Notes: generated by a model not told the origin, from the sequence alone. A stretch of DNA of 64,000 bases from Govania unica (GCF_027920805.1 NZ_JANWOI010000001.1:186001-250000), one strand, 5' to 3'. Numbered from the stretch's first letter, positions 24,524 to 34,310 are shown. Numbers and translations: made by a program.

Positions 24524-25621
24524 ATGCCACGCATGCCTGACGGTCCTGAGCAGACACCAGAGGCGGCGCCGGTTTCGGTTGGTCGTCATCTGGATATTCT
24601 TACGCACTCCATTATTTTTATCGCGGTTGTTCTGGCGGGGTATGTTTTGGCGGTGGGGCGGGATTTGTTTGTGCCCTTTGCGATTGCTTTACTGATCTGG
24701 ATCCTGATCAGCGCTCTCGCTTCGGTGATCGGCCGGGTACCGTTTTCGGGTCGCAGGCTGCCACGGGGGGTGTCTATTGTGCTCGCCTTGGTGATCATCG
24801 CGCTCGGGCTCGGCATCACCGTGGAAATGATCATTCAAAGCATGGGCTCCATGGGGGAGGCAGCGAAGGGATATTCTGAAAACGCCCGCAACATGATCAG
24901 CATTATTTTCGATCGCCTGAATATCCCGGAACCGAGAAACCTGTCGGACATGGCTAAACAGATCGATATCGGGGCTTCGCTCGGTATCGTGGCCGGCGGT
25001 CTGTCGGCTTTTGCCGAGACCTTTGGGCTGGTGTTCATATACGCCATTTTCCTTCTGGCATCTGAGCGGGCCTGGAAACAGAAATTCCACGTTCTTGTGC
25101 CGGATACGGAAAAACGGGAACGGATGGCCACCCTCATCACCCGCGTTAGGGAGGAAGTGCAGGCCTATCTTTGGCTGCGCAGCCTGATCAGTCTGGCGGC
25201 GGCGGTCACCAGTTATCTCGTGTTGATCTCAGTGGGCTTCAAGTTCGCGGGGTTTTGGGCGCTGTTGATCTTTTTGTTTAATTTCATTCCGACCATTGGG
25301 CCCATTGTGGGGGTTGTCGGCCCCTCGCTGTTCGCGCTGCTGCAATTCGGCGTTACGGTGAATTTCGTCATCGTCGCTGCGGGGCTGTCCTTTACCCAGT
25401 TTGTGCTCGACAATGTGGTGTCGCCGCGCATTCAGGGTGCCCGGCTTGGCCTTGATCCGGTGGTTCTGCTGCTGGCGCTTGTGGGCTGGGGCATGATGTG
25501 GGGGCTTGCTGGCATGTTTCTCAGTGTGCCTTTGACGGTGATCGCCATGATCGTGTTTTCGCATTTTCCGCGCACGCGTCCGCTGGCCATCCTGTTGTCG
25601 GAAAAGGGTGACTTGAAATAG
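24524..25621 (+). CDS. AI-2E/PerM-family membrane transporter
   Basis: The 365-residue inner-membrane protein has about eight predicted membrane segments. It has the family's features: N-terminal paired helices, a long central soluble part (about 100-150) with QSMGSMGEAAKGYSENARN, and a conserved C-terminal part with FNFIPTIGPIVGVVGPSLFALLQFG and DNVVSPRIQG. Members export small molecules such as AI-2 or act in ion and solute efflux; the substrate here is unknown. The ATG at 24524 follows AAGGAGG. It converges on the TonB receptor with only 3 bp between the stops. Confidence 0.9.
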   Translation: MPRMPDGPEQTPEAAPVSVGRHLDILTHSIIFIAVVLAGYVLAVGRDLFVPFAIALLIWILISALASVIGRVPFSGRRLPRGVSIVLALVIIALGLGITVEMIIQSMGSMGEAAKGYSENARNMISIIFDRLNIPEPRNLSDMAKQIDIGASLGIVAGGLSAFAETFGLVFIYAIFLLASERAWKQKFHVLVPDTEKRERMATLITRVREEVQAYLWLRSLISLAAAVTSYLVLISVGFKFAGFWALLIFLFNFIPTIGPIVGVVGPSLFALLQFGVTVNFVIVAAGLSFTQFVLDNVVSPRIQGARLGLDPVVLLLALVGWGMMWGLAGMFLSVPLTVIAMIVFSHFPRTRPLAILLSEKGDLK

Positions 25622-25624
25622 GCC

Positions 25625-27673
25625 CTAGAAACGGGCGCGCAGCCCGGTTCTGAGCAGGCGGGGCGTGCCGAGCGACCGCAGGCCGTCGGCGCTTTCGCCA
25701 CTGATGATGCTGTGGTCAAAAAGGTTCTGAACCGTGCCATAAAGCTCGACGCCGGGGCCGATGGCAAGGCTTGCGGCGAGATCGAGGGTGGCATAGCCGG
25801 GCAGGCGGCGGCTGTTCAGGATGTCGTCATATTGGGCGCTTTCCGCCCGGAGGTCGGCGTTCAAGCGCAGCCGGTCGGTGCTCTGCCAGTCGAGCCCGAG
25901 GCCGCCCTGATGGCGGGCGCTTTGCGGCGGGCGTTTGCCGACAAGCTCGGGGGCGGTGCTGGCCCGGGTGATTTTGCCCAGGCTTAGCAGATAACGCGCA
26001 TCAAGGGTCAGTCCGGGCCCAAGCGGTAGACTCACATCGGCCTCAAGTCCCATGGTGCGCAGGCGATCGAGATTGCGGCGCTGGCTGAGGTTGCCACCCG
26101 CAGGCAGGACGACGCCAAACTCCGGATAGCTGCCCGGGGTGCTGGTGATCAACAAAGTGGTGACGCCATCCTGAAGCATGGTCCAGAAGCCGGTCAGGCT
26201 GGCCCGCGCCCCATTAGCATGGGTCCAGTCGAGCCCGAGATCGGCACCGTACAGACGTTCGGGCGTGAGGGCCGGATTGGCTTCGGTGATGTCATTGCGG
26301 ACGCGGAAGGGGCGATAGAGTTCATTCAGGGTCGGGTTGCGGAATCCGGAATAAAGGCTGAGGTGGCTTTTCAAGGCCGGGCTCAGAGTCTGCACCAGAC
26401 CGAGGCGGCCATTCACGGCCAGCCGCTCATGATCCGCATAATGATTGTCGAGCAGAATGGCTCCGGTCGCCCGTTGGCTTTCGCTGCGCTGGCCCTGACT
26501 ATCGCGGAGGTAATCCAGACGGAGGCCGCCGGTCAGCAGGGTTACGGGGCCAAGGTCATGGCTGTAGTCGGCAAAGACCCCACCCAGAAATTGCCGCCCC
26601 CCGGCCTTGCGCAGGCGTTGAAAGTCACCCGCGAGATATTGGAAAAATTCGTTGGTGTCGCCATCGATCAGCCGGGCGTCGCCGCCCCATTCTAAGGTGC
26701 CGCCCATGACCGCGCGGCGCAGCAGAAGATTGCCGCCAGCCGCCTTGACCGGGGTGCTGAACTGGTCAAGTGCCGGGGTTTCGGCGCTGCGGTCGGCGTT
26801 CACGCTTGTGAAGCTGCTGCGGAAATGGCGGTCGATGCCCCAAAGGGTTGCCTCCATATCGGTGTCACCGTCGCGCACGATCCGGAGGGAAGCTTCGCGG
26901 GAGCGGGTGCTGTTCCGCGCTCCGGGGCTGCCGTTCACGCGCTGTTCGTCAAAGGCCGCCGCTTGCAGGCGCAGGGTCAGTCCGTCGCCATGCCAGGTCA
27001 TGCCGAGCTGTCCGCGCTTGAGTGTGCTCGCGCCGGGCCGGTCGATGGGGCCCTGTTGATCGCGCTCGATCAGGTCATATCCGGCACTGTCGAAAATCTG
27101 CCCGCCGATGTCGATGGTGAGCGCGCCGGAACTCGCGTAAGCACCCCCGGATCCAGCAAAGGTCGATTTGCTGCCGACCGATAGATCAGCATAGCCGCCA
27201 TTGCCCTGGGGCAGGCGGGAGGTGATGCGGATGGTGCCCGCAAGCGCCGCATTGCCGTAAGGTCCGGCGCCGCCGCCGCGGATAATGTCGACCCGTTCGA
27301 TGGCGGCGGGGGCAAGCGCACTCCAATAGATCCAGCCACCGAACGGATCATTGGCGGGCATGCCGTCGACCAGCACCAGGGTGCGTCCGGCACCGCTCGG
27401 TCCGATGGCACGCAAGCTGATCCCTTGGGCAGTAGGATGGGCGGCGGTACTGGAGCTGCGGCGAAACAACCCGAATCCGGGCACGGCGCGCAAGGCGTCA
27501 TCAAGCCGGGAGGAGGCGGCGCGGGCGAGATCCTCGCTATTGATCACCGTGACCGCATAAGCGGCAAGGCTCGGGGACGGCGGCAGGGCAAGGGCCTCCA
27601 CCAGAACGGTGCTGTCAGCATCGGGAGACATGGCGGCCAGCGACATGAAAACAAGCGGCAGAAGAGATGTCAC
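25625..27673 (-). CDS. TonB-dependent outer-membrane receptor
   Basis: The 682-residue protein starts at GTG 27673 with AGGAAGGA upstream. It has a short hydrophobic leader, then a plug domain (about 40-150) with LDDALRAVPGFGLFRRSSS, ISLRAIGPSGAGRTLVLVDGMP and ERVDIIRGGGAGPYGNAAL. A 22-strand type barrel ends in TGLRARF with the terminal Phe. Barrel repeats such as GFRNPTLNELYRPFRV resemble vitamin B12 and siderophore receptors. The substrate is not evident; no dedicated periplasmic or inner-membrane uptake genes lie beside it. Confidence 0.9.
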   Translation of the reverse strand: MTSLLPLVFMSLAAMSPDADSTVLVEALALPPSPSLAAYAVTVINSEDLARAASSRLDDALRAVPGFGLFRRSSSTAAHPTAQGISLRAIGPSGAGRTLVLVDGMPANDPFGGWIYWSALAPAAIERVDIIRGGGAGPYGNAALAGTIRITSRLPQGNGGYADLSVGSKSTFAGSGGAYASSGALTIDIGGQIFDSAGYDLIERDQQGPIDRPGASTLKRGQLGMTWHGDGLTLRLQAAAFDEQRVNGSPGARNSTRSREASLRIVRDGDTDMEATLWGIDRHFRSSFTSVNADRSAETPALDQFSTPVKAAGGNLLLRRAVMGGTLEWGGDARLIDGDTNEFFQYLAGDFQRLRKAGGRQFLGGVFADYSHDLGPVTLLTGGLRLDYLRDSQGQRSESQRATGAILLDNHYADHERLAVNGRLGLVQTLSPALKSHLSLYSGFRNPTLNELYRPFRVRNDITEANPALTPERLYGADLGLDWTHANGARASLTGFWTMLQDGVTTLLITSTPGSYPEFGVVLPAGGNLSQRRNLDRLRTMGLEADVSLPLGPGLTLDARYLLSLGKITRASTAPELVGKRPPQSARHQGGLGLDWQSTDRLRLNADLRAESAQYDDILNSRRLPGYATLDLAASLAIGPGVELYGTVQNLFDHSIISGESADGLRSLGTPRLLRTGLRARF

Positions 27674-27836
27674 GGCAACCGGAGTCCTTCCTCAATGGGG
27701 GCTCAACATTAGCGACTTGAGATCATTCCACAAGCAGGATGCGTCTATATTTAAAGGACAATTAACCATTTTTGCTTTTAATTAGGATAGGGCTGCCTGC
27801 CTGAAATTGTAATTATGAAACTGCCTGGACAAGACG

Positions 27837-29576
27837 ATGGACGCACTCACAGAGAACCCTACCCGAGTGACAGGGGACCAGTTGCAGGATGAGGCGCTTG
27901 CGGCTTTTGCGGCCGGAGATCCAGTGATCGCGCGGCAGATGCTTGCGGCGGCCCTGCGTCTCGCGCCGAAGGATTATAATCTGCAGTATCTGCAGTCGAT
28001 CATGCTCGGGGCTTGCGGGGAGCCAAGACTGGCGGAGGTTGCGTTCGAGACCGCAACCCAGGCACAGATCGATGATCATCTGGAGCGTCTGCTCGGCGAT
28101 GGATATGCCGCTTTTCAGGAAACGGCGGCCAAGCTGCGCGAGCTCGGCATGGCTCTCTATCAAAAGAATCAGATGAGCCTGGCCGGGGATTGTTTTCGGC
28201 AGTCGATCCGAAAGGATCCGGGCAATTTCGAAGCCTGGAAAATGCTCGGGCTCGCCTTGCAGCATCAGGGCCGCAGTGACGAGGCGGTCAATGTCTTTCG
28301 CACCGCGCTGCAGTTCTGGTCGTCGAACGCCATGTTGCACAGCATGTTGCATTATGCGTTATGTTTTGGACCGCGTGATCATCATGAACTGATGATTGAA
28401 GGGCAGCGTTGGAACGCGGCCCATGCGGCGGCGCGAATGCCGCGTCCTCTCCAGCACGGCAATGATCGCAATCCGGATCGTCGGTTGAAGATCGGTTATT
28501 TTTCCTCGATCTTTTCCCAGCATCAGTTGAGCTATTTTCTGGAGCCCGTGTTTTCCAATCACGATCGCGCGGCGTTCGAGATTTATTGTTATGTCAGCAA
28601 TGATGCGCCCGAGGATCCGACGCAGCAGCGCATTCAATCCATGGTCGATCACTGGCGGCCGGTGGCGACGCTCAATGACGCGGCGATGGCCCAGCAGATC
28701 CGCGATGACGGGATTGATGTTCTCGTTGATCTGTGGGGCCATACCATCGGCAACCGTTTGTCGGCTTTTGCTTTTAAACCTGCGCCGGTGCAGGTGGAAT
28801 GGTTGAATTACGGGGTCACCACGGGCCTTGAGGCCATGGATTACATTTTCCTCGCCGACAATTGGTATGTGCCTGGGGATGAGGCGCTATTCTCGGAAGA
28901 GATCTATACCATCGGTGACATTGCCGCTCCCTTCCGGACGTCGACCGTCATTCGCAACCCGGGCAAAACTCCGGCGTTGGACAAAGGCCATGTGACCTTC
29001 GGGTCCTATAATCACCCCGGCAAGATCACCGATCGGGTGGTGGAGTTGTGGGCGCGGATTCTGAAGGGTGTGCCGAACAGCAAGCTCATGCTGCGCTATC
29101 GTTATTTCGAAGATCTGGTAACGCAAAAGCGATTTGAGATGCGGTTTTTCGCTCATGGCATCGAAGCCGGGCGTCTGGTGTTTGCGCCGCATGTGAGCGG
29201 AGCGGAGTATTGGACCAGTTTCCGCGATATTGACCTCGCGCTCGATAGCTTCCCCTATCAAGGCTACACGACAACATTCGATGCCCTGACGGCGGGGGTG
29301 CCGCTGTTATCTTACGAGGGCGATTTTCATCGTGAACGGCCGACGCCCACGGTTCTTCGAAATTGCGGGCTCGACAGTCTCGTGGCCACGTGCCATGACG
29401 ATTATGTGGCGCGGGCTATCGCGCTCGGCAGCAATCCAGGCGAATTGAACCGCCTGCGCAAGATCGTCGGCCCGGCTCTGCAGGGATCATCGACTGCGGA
29501 TGGGGCGGGCTTCACGCTGAAACTTGAAGCCGCTTATCGGGATGTCTTCCGTCGCTGGTGCGAGAGCGCCGGCTAA
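27837..29576 (+). CDS. TPR protein with GT41/SPINDLY-like glycosyltransferase domain
   Basis: The 579-residue protein starts with tetratricopeptide-like helices (about 15-185, with NFEAWKMLGLALQHQGRSDEAVNVFRTAL). It then has an O-GlcNAc-transferase-type GT41 domain: RRLKIGYFSSIFSQHQLSYFLEPV, VDLWGHTIGNRLSAFAFKPAPVQVEW, TFGSYNHPGKITDRVVELWA and the donor region DSFPYQGYTTTFDALTAGVPLLSYEG. In this family the enzyme adds a sugar to protein Ser/Thr or to a polysaccharide. No flagellin or adhesin partner is nearby, so the acceptor is unknown. The canonical HLGxxxN-like opening reads IFSQHQLSYF, with the histidine kept. Confidence 0.88.
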   Translation: MDALTENPTRVTGDQLQDEALAAFAAGDPVIARQMLAAALRLAPKDYNLQYLQSIMLGACGEPRLAEVAFETATQAQIDDHLERLLGDGYAAFQETAAKLRELGMALYQKNQMSLAGDCFRQSIRKDPGNFEAWKMLGLALQHQGRSDEAVNVFRTALQFWSSNAMLHSMLHYALCFGPRDHHELMIEGQRWNAAHAAARMPRPLQHGNDRNPDRRLKIGYFSSIFSQHQLSYFLEPVFSNHDRAAFEIYCYVSNDAPEDPTQQRIQSMVDHWRPVATLNDAAMAQQIRDDGIDVLVDLWGHTIGNRLSAFAFKPAPVQVEWLNYGVTTGLEAMDYIFLADNWYVPGDEALFSEEIYTIGDIAAPFRTSTVIRNPGKTPALDKGHVTFGSYNHPGKITDRVVELWARILKGVPNSKLMLRYRYFEDLVTQKRFEMRFFAHGIEAGRLVFAPHVSGAEYWTSFRDIDLALDSFPYQGYTTTFDALTAGVPLLSYEGDFHRERPTPTVLRNCGLDSLVATCHDDYVARAIALGSNPGELNRLRKIVGPALQGSSTADGAGFTLKLEAAYRDVFRRWCESAG

Positions 29577-29641
29577 CAGTTGCGCCACTTGGATGCTTCG
29601 GCCATCTTGGCCTCCTTAGTATCGGGTCTTGGGGGTGTCAG

Positions 29642-30613
29642 ATGGTCGCGATTTCGCTTTTCACGCTCGGCGGCACTATTGCCATGCGCGACGAGGGCGG
29701 TGGGGCGCGGCCCGCGCTTGGGCCAGCGGAGCTTATGGCCGGACTGGATCTTGATCCGGCGCACGTGGATCTCACGGCCGAGGCGGTTGTCAATCTGCCG
29801 AGCGGGCATCTCACCCTTGACGATATCTATGATCTGGCGCGGCGCATCAGGGCGGCGATCGACGATGGCGCGGAGGCTGTGGTGGTGACGCAAGGCACCG
29901 ACACCCTTGAGGAAACCGCCTTCGCGCTTGATCTGCTGCTTGACGTCGATCAGCCGATTGTGATCACCGGAGCCATGCGGGCGGCGTCGACCCTCGGCAC
30001 CGACGGCCCGACCAATTTGCACGCGGCCATACTGACTGCGGCCGATCCGACCGCACGCGGGCGCGGTGTGCTCGTGGTTCTGAATGACTCTGTCCATGGC
30101 GCGCGGGGCGTGACCAAGGCGCATACGTCGCGGGTCGATGCCTTTCGTACCCGGGATGGCGGGCCGATTGGTCTGATAGCCGAGGGTCGGATTGTTTGGG
30201 CGGGGGCACTCACGCGCTCGCCGCGTCTGGTCCTGCCACTTCAGGCGCGGGCGCGTGTGCCGGTGTATACAAGCTATCTTGGCGATGACGGCGTGGCGCT
30301 TCTGGCGCTCGCCGCCATGGATCTTCAGGGATTGGTGGTCGAGGGGTTCGGTGGCGGTCACGTGCCGCCTGCCCTGGGGCAGACCCTTGAGAGCGTGGCG
30401 GCGCAGGTGCCGGTGGTTTTAGCAAGCCGCTGCGCCGAAGGGCCGGTCCTGACCCAAAGCTATGGTTATGCTGGCAGCGAAAGGGATCTGATCGCGCGCG
30501 GGCTCATACCGGCCGGAAACCTCGCCGGGGTGAAGGCTCGGCTGGCGCTCACGATCCTGCTTGATGGTGGCGCCGACCTTGAAAGGGTGAAAGCGTTTTT
30601 CGCCGCCCTCTAG
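29642..30613 (+). CDS. L-asparaginase
   Basis: The 323-residue enzyme hydrolyses asparagine to aspartate and ammonia. It has the first active-site motif FTLGGTIAM with Thr12 as nucleophile, the second motif VVTQGTDTLEETAF, and ITGAMRAASTLGTDGPTNL. The ATG at 29642 follows GGGGGTGTC and is preferred to a frame-open start at 29558 inside the preceding gene. There is no signal peptide, so it is probably cytoplasmic. It lies alone on the plus strand between unrelated genes. Confidence 0.92.
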   Translation: MVAISLFTLGGTIAMRDEGGGARPALGPAELMAGLDLDPAHVDLTAEAVVNLPSGHLTLDDIYDLARRIRAAIDDGAEAVVVTQGTDTLEETAFALDLLLDVDQPIVITGAMRAASTLGTDGPTNLHAAILTAADPTARGRGVLVVLNDSVHGARGVTKAHTSRVDAFRTRDGGPIGLIAEGRIVWAGALTRSPRLVLPLQARARVPVYTSYLGDDGVALLALAAMDLQGLVVEGFGGGHVPPALGQTLESVAAQVPVVLASRCAEGPVLTQSYGYAGSERDLIARGLIPAGNLAGVKARLALTILLDGGADLERVKAFFAAL

Positions 30614-30688
30614 CTTGCATAGACGAACTATGGGGTGTTAGAGTTTTCCGAAAGGAAGCCGTAAAGGCAAAATTTGGGAGACGTGACC

Positions 30689-32416
30689 GTGATCTTAAGT
30701 TCGCCGGACCGCATTGCCGATTATCGCCGTCGAGGATGGTGGGGGGATCTCAGGGTTGATGATCTGTTACGGAAGGCGGTCGCGGATCAGCCAGGGGACA
30801 GTCCATGTCTGCTTGATCCCTTGAACCGCACGGCGCTTGTGGGCGGCGCGCCGAAGCGGCTTAGTTTTCCCGATATCGACCGCGCTGTTGACGGGTTGGC
30901 CGCCGGGTTTCTCGATCTCGGTTTGCACAAGGGCGATGTGGTCGCGGCGCAGATGCCGAACATTGTCGAGGGCGTGTTGCTGCTGCTCGCCTGTGCGCGG
31001 CTTGGGCTTATTCTCTGTCCCGTGCCCATGCAATATCGCGAGCATGAGCTGCGCCATATCCTCGGTCTCGTAGACGCCCGGATGTTCGTGACCGTTCCGG
31101 AGTTGCATGGGTTTGCGCATGCTGCCATGGCCTTAGGCTTGCAGGATGAATTGCCGGGCATTGCCCATGTGGGTGTTTTCGGCGCGGGGGTGCCTTTAGG
31201 TGCGGTCCGACTGGATGATCTGCTGGCCGGTCGGGCTGACCGGGCGGCGGTGCTTGATTACAGCGCGAAAAATCCGATCGATCCCATGGAGGTGTTCACC
31301 ATCTGCTGGACGTCCGGCACCGAAGCGAAACCAAAGGGCGTGCCGCGCAATCATGCGCAATGGATGGCCAATATGGTGGCCTGCGTTGAATGCGGCGACC
31401 TCAAGCCGGGTGACCGGTTGCTGAGCCCGTTCCCCATGGTCAATGTGGCGGCCATCGGTGGTCTGGTGCTGCCCTGGTTGCAGACGCAGGGTGTGCTTGC
31501 GCAGCATCATCCGTTCGACCTGCCAACCTTTCTGCGCCAGATCGCAGAGGAAAAAATCAATTACACCATCGCCCCGCCCGCTATCCTCAACATGCTGTTG
31601 AAGAATGATGCCATGCTGGCGCAGACCGATGTCTCGACCATGCGCACCATGGGGTCTGGCTCGGCACCGCTCGCGCCCTGGATGGTCAAGGGCTGGCAGG
31701 AGCGGTTCGGCATCACGGTGATCAATATCTTCGGCTCGAACGAGGGCACGTCGTTGTTCTCGACCGGTCATGACATTCCCGACCCCGAGGAACGGGCGCA
31801 ATATTTCCCGCGTTTCGGTGTGGAGGGCATCACCTGGCCGTCGCATTGCGCGCGCATGATCCGCACCCGCCTCGTGGACCCCGAGACGGAGGAGGAGATC
31901 ACCGCGCCCAATGTGCCGGGAGAACTCCGCATCGACGGGGCGATGAAATTCGATGGCTACTGGAATTCGCCGGATTTGAACGCCACCGCCTTTGATGCTC
32001 AGGGTTACTTCAAGACCGGCGACACTTTTGAAATCGCAGGCGACGGAGAGCGGGCGCGTTATTACCATTTCGTCGGCCGCTCCAAGGAAATCATCATCCG
32101 CGGCGGCGTCAATATTTCCCCGGCGGAACTCGATGCGGTGATAGAAAGCCACCCGAAACTTCAGGAAGCCGCCTGCGCCGGATATGTCGATGACCGTCTG
32201 GGCGAACGGGTCTGCGCCGTTGTGGTGCCGAAGCCGGGGCAGGATATCACGCTGCCTGAACTTGTGGACTATCTGCAATCCAAACAGATGGCGGTGTATA
32301 AACTGCCGGAACGGCTGATGACCATGCCCGCCCTGCCGAGGAACGCGCTCGGCAAGGTGGTGCGCCGCACGCTCGCGGTCGAAGTCGCAAAACAAATCGC
32401 GGCGGAAATGGTGTGA
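30689..32416 (+). CDS. AMP-forming acyl-CoA synthetase/ligase
   Basis: The 575-residue reading from GTG 30689 has GGGAG eight bases upstream; TTG 30674 and GTG 30683 are alternative starts. The ANL fold is clear: the phosphate-binding loop is TICWTSGTEAKPKGVPRNH, the adenine motif is INIFGSNEGTS, then YFKTGD, GRSKEIIIRGGVNISPAEL, and the C-terminal catalytic lysine in NALGKVVRRT. The P-loop reads SGTEAKPKG rather than the common SGTTGxPKG. The enzyme activates a carboxylic acid as the acyl-AMP and then the CoA ester. Its place before the LuxR gene and the catabolic cluster suggests an unusual or cyclic acid. Confidence 0.9.
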   Translation: MILSSPDRIADYRRRGWWGDLRVDDLLRKAVADQPGDSPCLLDPLNRTALVGGAPKRLSFPDIDRAVDGLAAGFLDLGLHKGDVVAAQMPNIVEGVLLLLACARLGLILCPVPMQYREHELRHILGLVDARMFVTVPELHGFAHAAMALGLQDELPGIAHVGVFGAGVPLGAVRLDDLLAGRADRAAVLDYSAKNPIDPMEVFTICWTSGTEAKPKGVPRNHAQWMANMVACVECGDLKPGDRLLSPFPMVNVAAIGGLVLPWLQTQGVLAQHHPFDLPTFLRQIAEEKINYTIAPPAILNMLLKNDAMLAQTDVSTMRTMGSGSAPLAPWMVKGWQERFGITVINIFGSNEGTSLFSTGHDIPDPEERAQYFPRFGVEGITWPSHCARMIRTRLVDPETEEEITAPNVPGELRIDGAMKFDGYWNSPDLNATAFDAQGYFKTGDTFEIAGDGERARYYHFVGRSKEIIIRGGVNISPAELDAVIESHPKLQEAACAGYVDDRLGERVCAVVVPKPGQDITLPELVDYLQSKQMAVYKLPERLMTMPALPRNALGKVVRRTLAVEVAKQIAAEMV

Positions 32417-32424
32417 GCTGCAGC

Positions 32425-32519
32425 ATGGATTGCCGGGTCAAGCCCGGCAATGACACTTATATAAAACCGGCAATGACACTTATATAAAAGCTGTCATACG
32501 CGGGCTTGACCCGCGTATC
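32425..32519. repeat. dispersed hairpin repeat with internal 23-bp tandem duplication
   Basis: The 30 bases at 32425-32454 are identical to 41260-41289 and form a hairpin with arms GCCGGG and CCCGGC. A 23-bp unit, 32444-32466, is repeated exactly at 32467-32489. A second hairpin, ATACGCGGG/CCCGCGTAT, spans about 32496-32518. The region lies between the convergent ligase and LuxR genes and may double as a terminator. Confidence 0.85.
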
Positions 32520-32531
32520 TATGGCTCCGCC

Positions 32532-33665
32532 TCAATCGTCGGCGAGCAGCAAGCGCACGAGCTGGGTGCGCGAATGCACAGCGGCTTTTGAAAAGATTGA
32601 GCGCAGGTGGTTTTCCACCGTGCGCGTGCTCAGGCACAACTGATCGGCGATCTGGGGGTTGCTTTGCCCGGCGAGGACCAGGCGAATGATGTCATTCTCG
32701 CGCCGGGTCATGCCGAGGGTGGCGGTCCGGGTCTCCAGGGACAGTTCAAGGCGCGACGGGCTGAGGGTGACGAGGATGCGCTGGCTGTCGCCCTCAAGCA
32801 TTTGGGCCGAGGCCGTGCAGTCATTGCCGAGGCGTTCCCGCACGGTGCCGCCGGTCAGTTTTGCCCGGGCGCAGAGCTTCAGGATCTCCGCATAAATCGG
32901 CGCTTCGGGACGCGGCATGAGGCCGCTGTCCGGCCCATCGAGGCCGATGAGGCGGGCGGCGCAGGGGTTCGCATATCTAAGGGTGCGGCTGGCGTCGAAC
33001 ATCAGCACGCCCATTTCGGCGGTGGCGCGGCTCAGGCCGGAGAGCAGGTCTTCCTGTTGCTTCAGCCGTTCCGTCAGGGTCATGCCATTGACGCAGGCGA
33101 ACAGCGCTGGGGCCACCTGCATGGCGCGGGTCATTTCGCTGCTGGCAAAATGGCGCGACGCCCGTGGGCGGTGAAACCCGAAGGCGAAGATGGAGGCGTT
33201 TTCCACGCTCGGCCGGAAAAACAGGGCCATGACATGGTGGATATGCTGTGGCCGCAGGAATTCATTATAATAACTGCTGTTGGTCAGATGACGGTCGTCA
33301 TGAAGCTCCGACAGGCAGACCAGATCGAACTTGCCCGGGGCGATGCTGTAACGGCCATCGGGCGAGAAGCTTTTGAGGATCACCGGGTCCTCATGCAGGT
33401 AATGATCATAGGATTTGAGCGCCTGCTCAGGCACCTCATGACGGGCCTGCCGGGTCGGCCGGAAGCCCTTGCCGTCATAGGAAAATTCAAACAGCACACT
33501 GGTTTCGGCGTCAAGAAACCCGGTGACGCGCTGCAGGATGCCCTGGGTCAGGTCGGTGAAATTTCGGCAATCCAGAATGCCATGACAAATCTCCAGAGCG
33601 TTCTCACGCTCCGGCGCACTTGTTACGCTCTGTCCGGCCAGGATCGATGTTGCTGGCAGGGTCAT
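32532..33665 (-). CDS. LuxR-type transcriptional regulator
   Basis: The 377-residue protein has a GAF/PAS-like sensory part (about 25-180 and 205-260, with GVLMFDASRTLRYANPCAARLIGL as a PAS-like strand). It ends with a LuxR-type HTH (about 312-372) with TRRENDIIRLVLAGQSNPQI and LSTRTVENHLRSIF. No receiver domain with a phosphorylatable Asp is visible, so it probably senses a ligand. It is read away from the cupin and TonB cluster and lies at its edge. It may regulate the cluster or the ligase on its other side. Confidence 0.88.
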   Translation of the reverse strand: MTLPATSILAGQSVTSAPERENALEICHGILDCRNFTDLTQGILQRVTGFLDAETSVLFEFSYDGKGFRPTRQARHEVPEQALKSYDHYLHEDPVILKSFSPDGRYSIAPGKFDLVCLSELHDDRHLTNSSYYNEFLRPQHIHHVMALFFRPSVENASIFAFGFHRPRASRHFASSEMTRAMQVAPALFACVNGMTLTERLKQQEDLLSGLSRATAEMGVLMFDASRTLRYANPCAARLIGLDGPDSGLMPRPEAPIYAEILKLCARAKLTGGTVRERLGNDCTASAQMLEGDSQRILVTLSPSRLELSLETRTATLGMTRRENDIIRLVLAGQSNPQIADQLCLSTRTVENHLRSIFSKAAVHSRTQLVRLLLADD

Positions 33666-33833
33666 TCAGCTCTCCCCAAACACGCATGTGTTAACAGGTC
33701 CTGGCCTTATATGGCCTTATGGGATCTCTGTTATGCGCTTCCTAAAGTCACTCCCGTTTCAGTCCGGCAAACTATGGCACAGAGCCGGTCCCCCTCGCAA
33801 ATGACATTGCGGGGAAGACCGGGCTGCTGAGAA

Positions 33834-34310
33834 TCAATCGTCGAATACAACTCGGAGATGTCCGGCGGCACCGCCCGCGACCGCAAGGTCATGCATGAGA
33901 CGGCCGTCAACGATGGCGGCGAGGCTGCCGTCGTCGTTATAGCCAACGAGCGGACCATGGGCGACGGCGAACATGATGACGCCGCCCGGGGAGGTCGGCT
34001 CATGGCGCGCGCCTGCGGGTTCATAGACATAACTGCCGACGCCGCCGCGATCGTCTTCATAGCCGAACTCGCCTTCGATCAGAAAGGCTTCGACCGCGCC
34101 GAGGTGACCATGCACCGGTGCCTGAATGCCGGCATCGACCTTCAGCAGCATGCTGAAGCCGCCGGATTTTTTGTCGACATTCAACAGTTTGAAATGAGTG
34201 CCCACCATCACCCAAGGCAGCCAGGGCAGGTCCGTCGGGTCGAAAAAGACCGGATGCTGCGGTTTGATGGCGGCGATGGCGGATTGGCCTGTGCGTTCGA
34301 GTTGTTCCAT
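33834..34310 (-). CDS. cupin-domain protein, 2,4'-dihydroxyacetophenone dioxygenase-like
   Basis: The 158-residue start at 34310 is preceded by AGAAGGA, which lies inside a longer open frame. The protein is one small beta-barrel cupin domain. It has the metal-site segment VHGHLGAVEAFLIEGEFGYED, where the histidines and glutamate match the HxH-x-E pattern. A partner strand is PAGARHEPTSPGGVIMFAVAHG with the last ligand histidine. Relatives in the ChrR/DAD-like group cleave C-C bonds of hydroxyacetophenones. The substrate is not assured. It is divergent from the TonB receptor that begins the cluster, with about 255 bp between. Confidence 0.8.
   Translation of the reverse strand: MEQLERTGQSAIAAIKPQHPVFFDPTDLPWLPWVMVGTHFKLLNVDKKSGGFSMLLKVDAGIQAPVHGHLGAVEAFLIEGEFGYEDDRGGVGSYVYEPAGARHEPTSPGGVIMFAVAHGPLVGYNDDGSLAAIVDGRLMHDLAVAGGAAGHLRVVFDD

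Noticed and set aside
32607-33830. Plus-strand 407-codon frame over the LuxR regulator gene
   Set aside because: The minus-strand regulator has a clear LuxR HTH; this frame has none.
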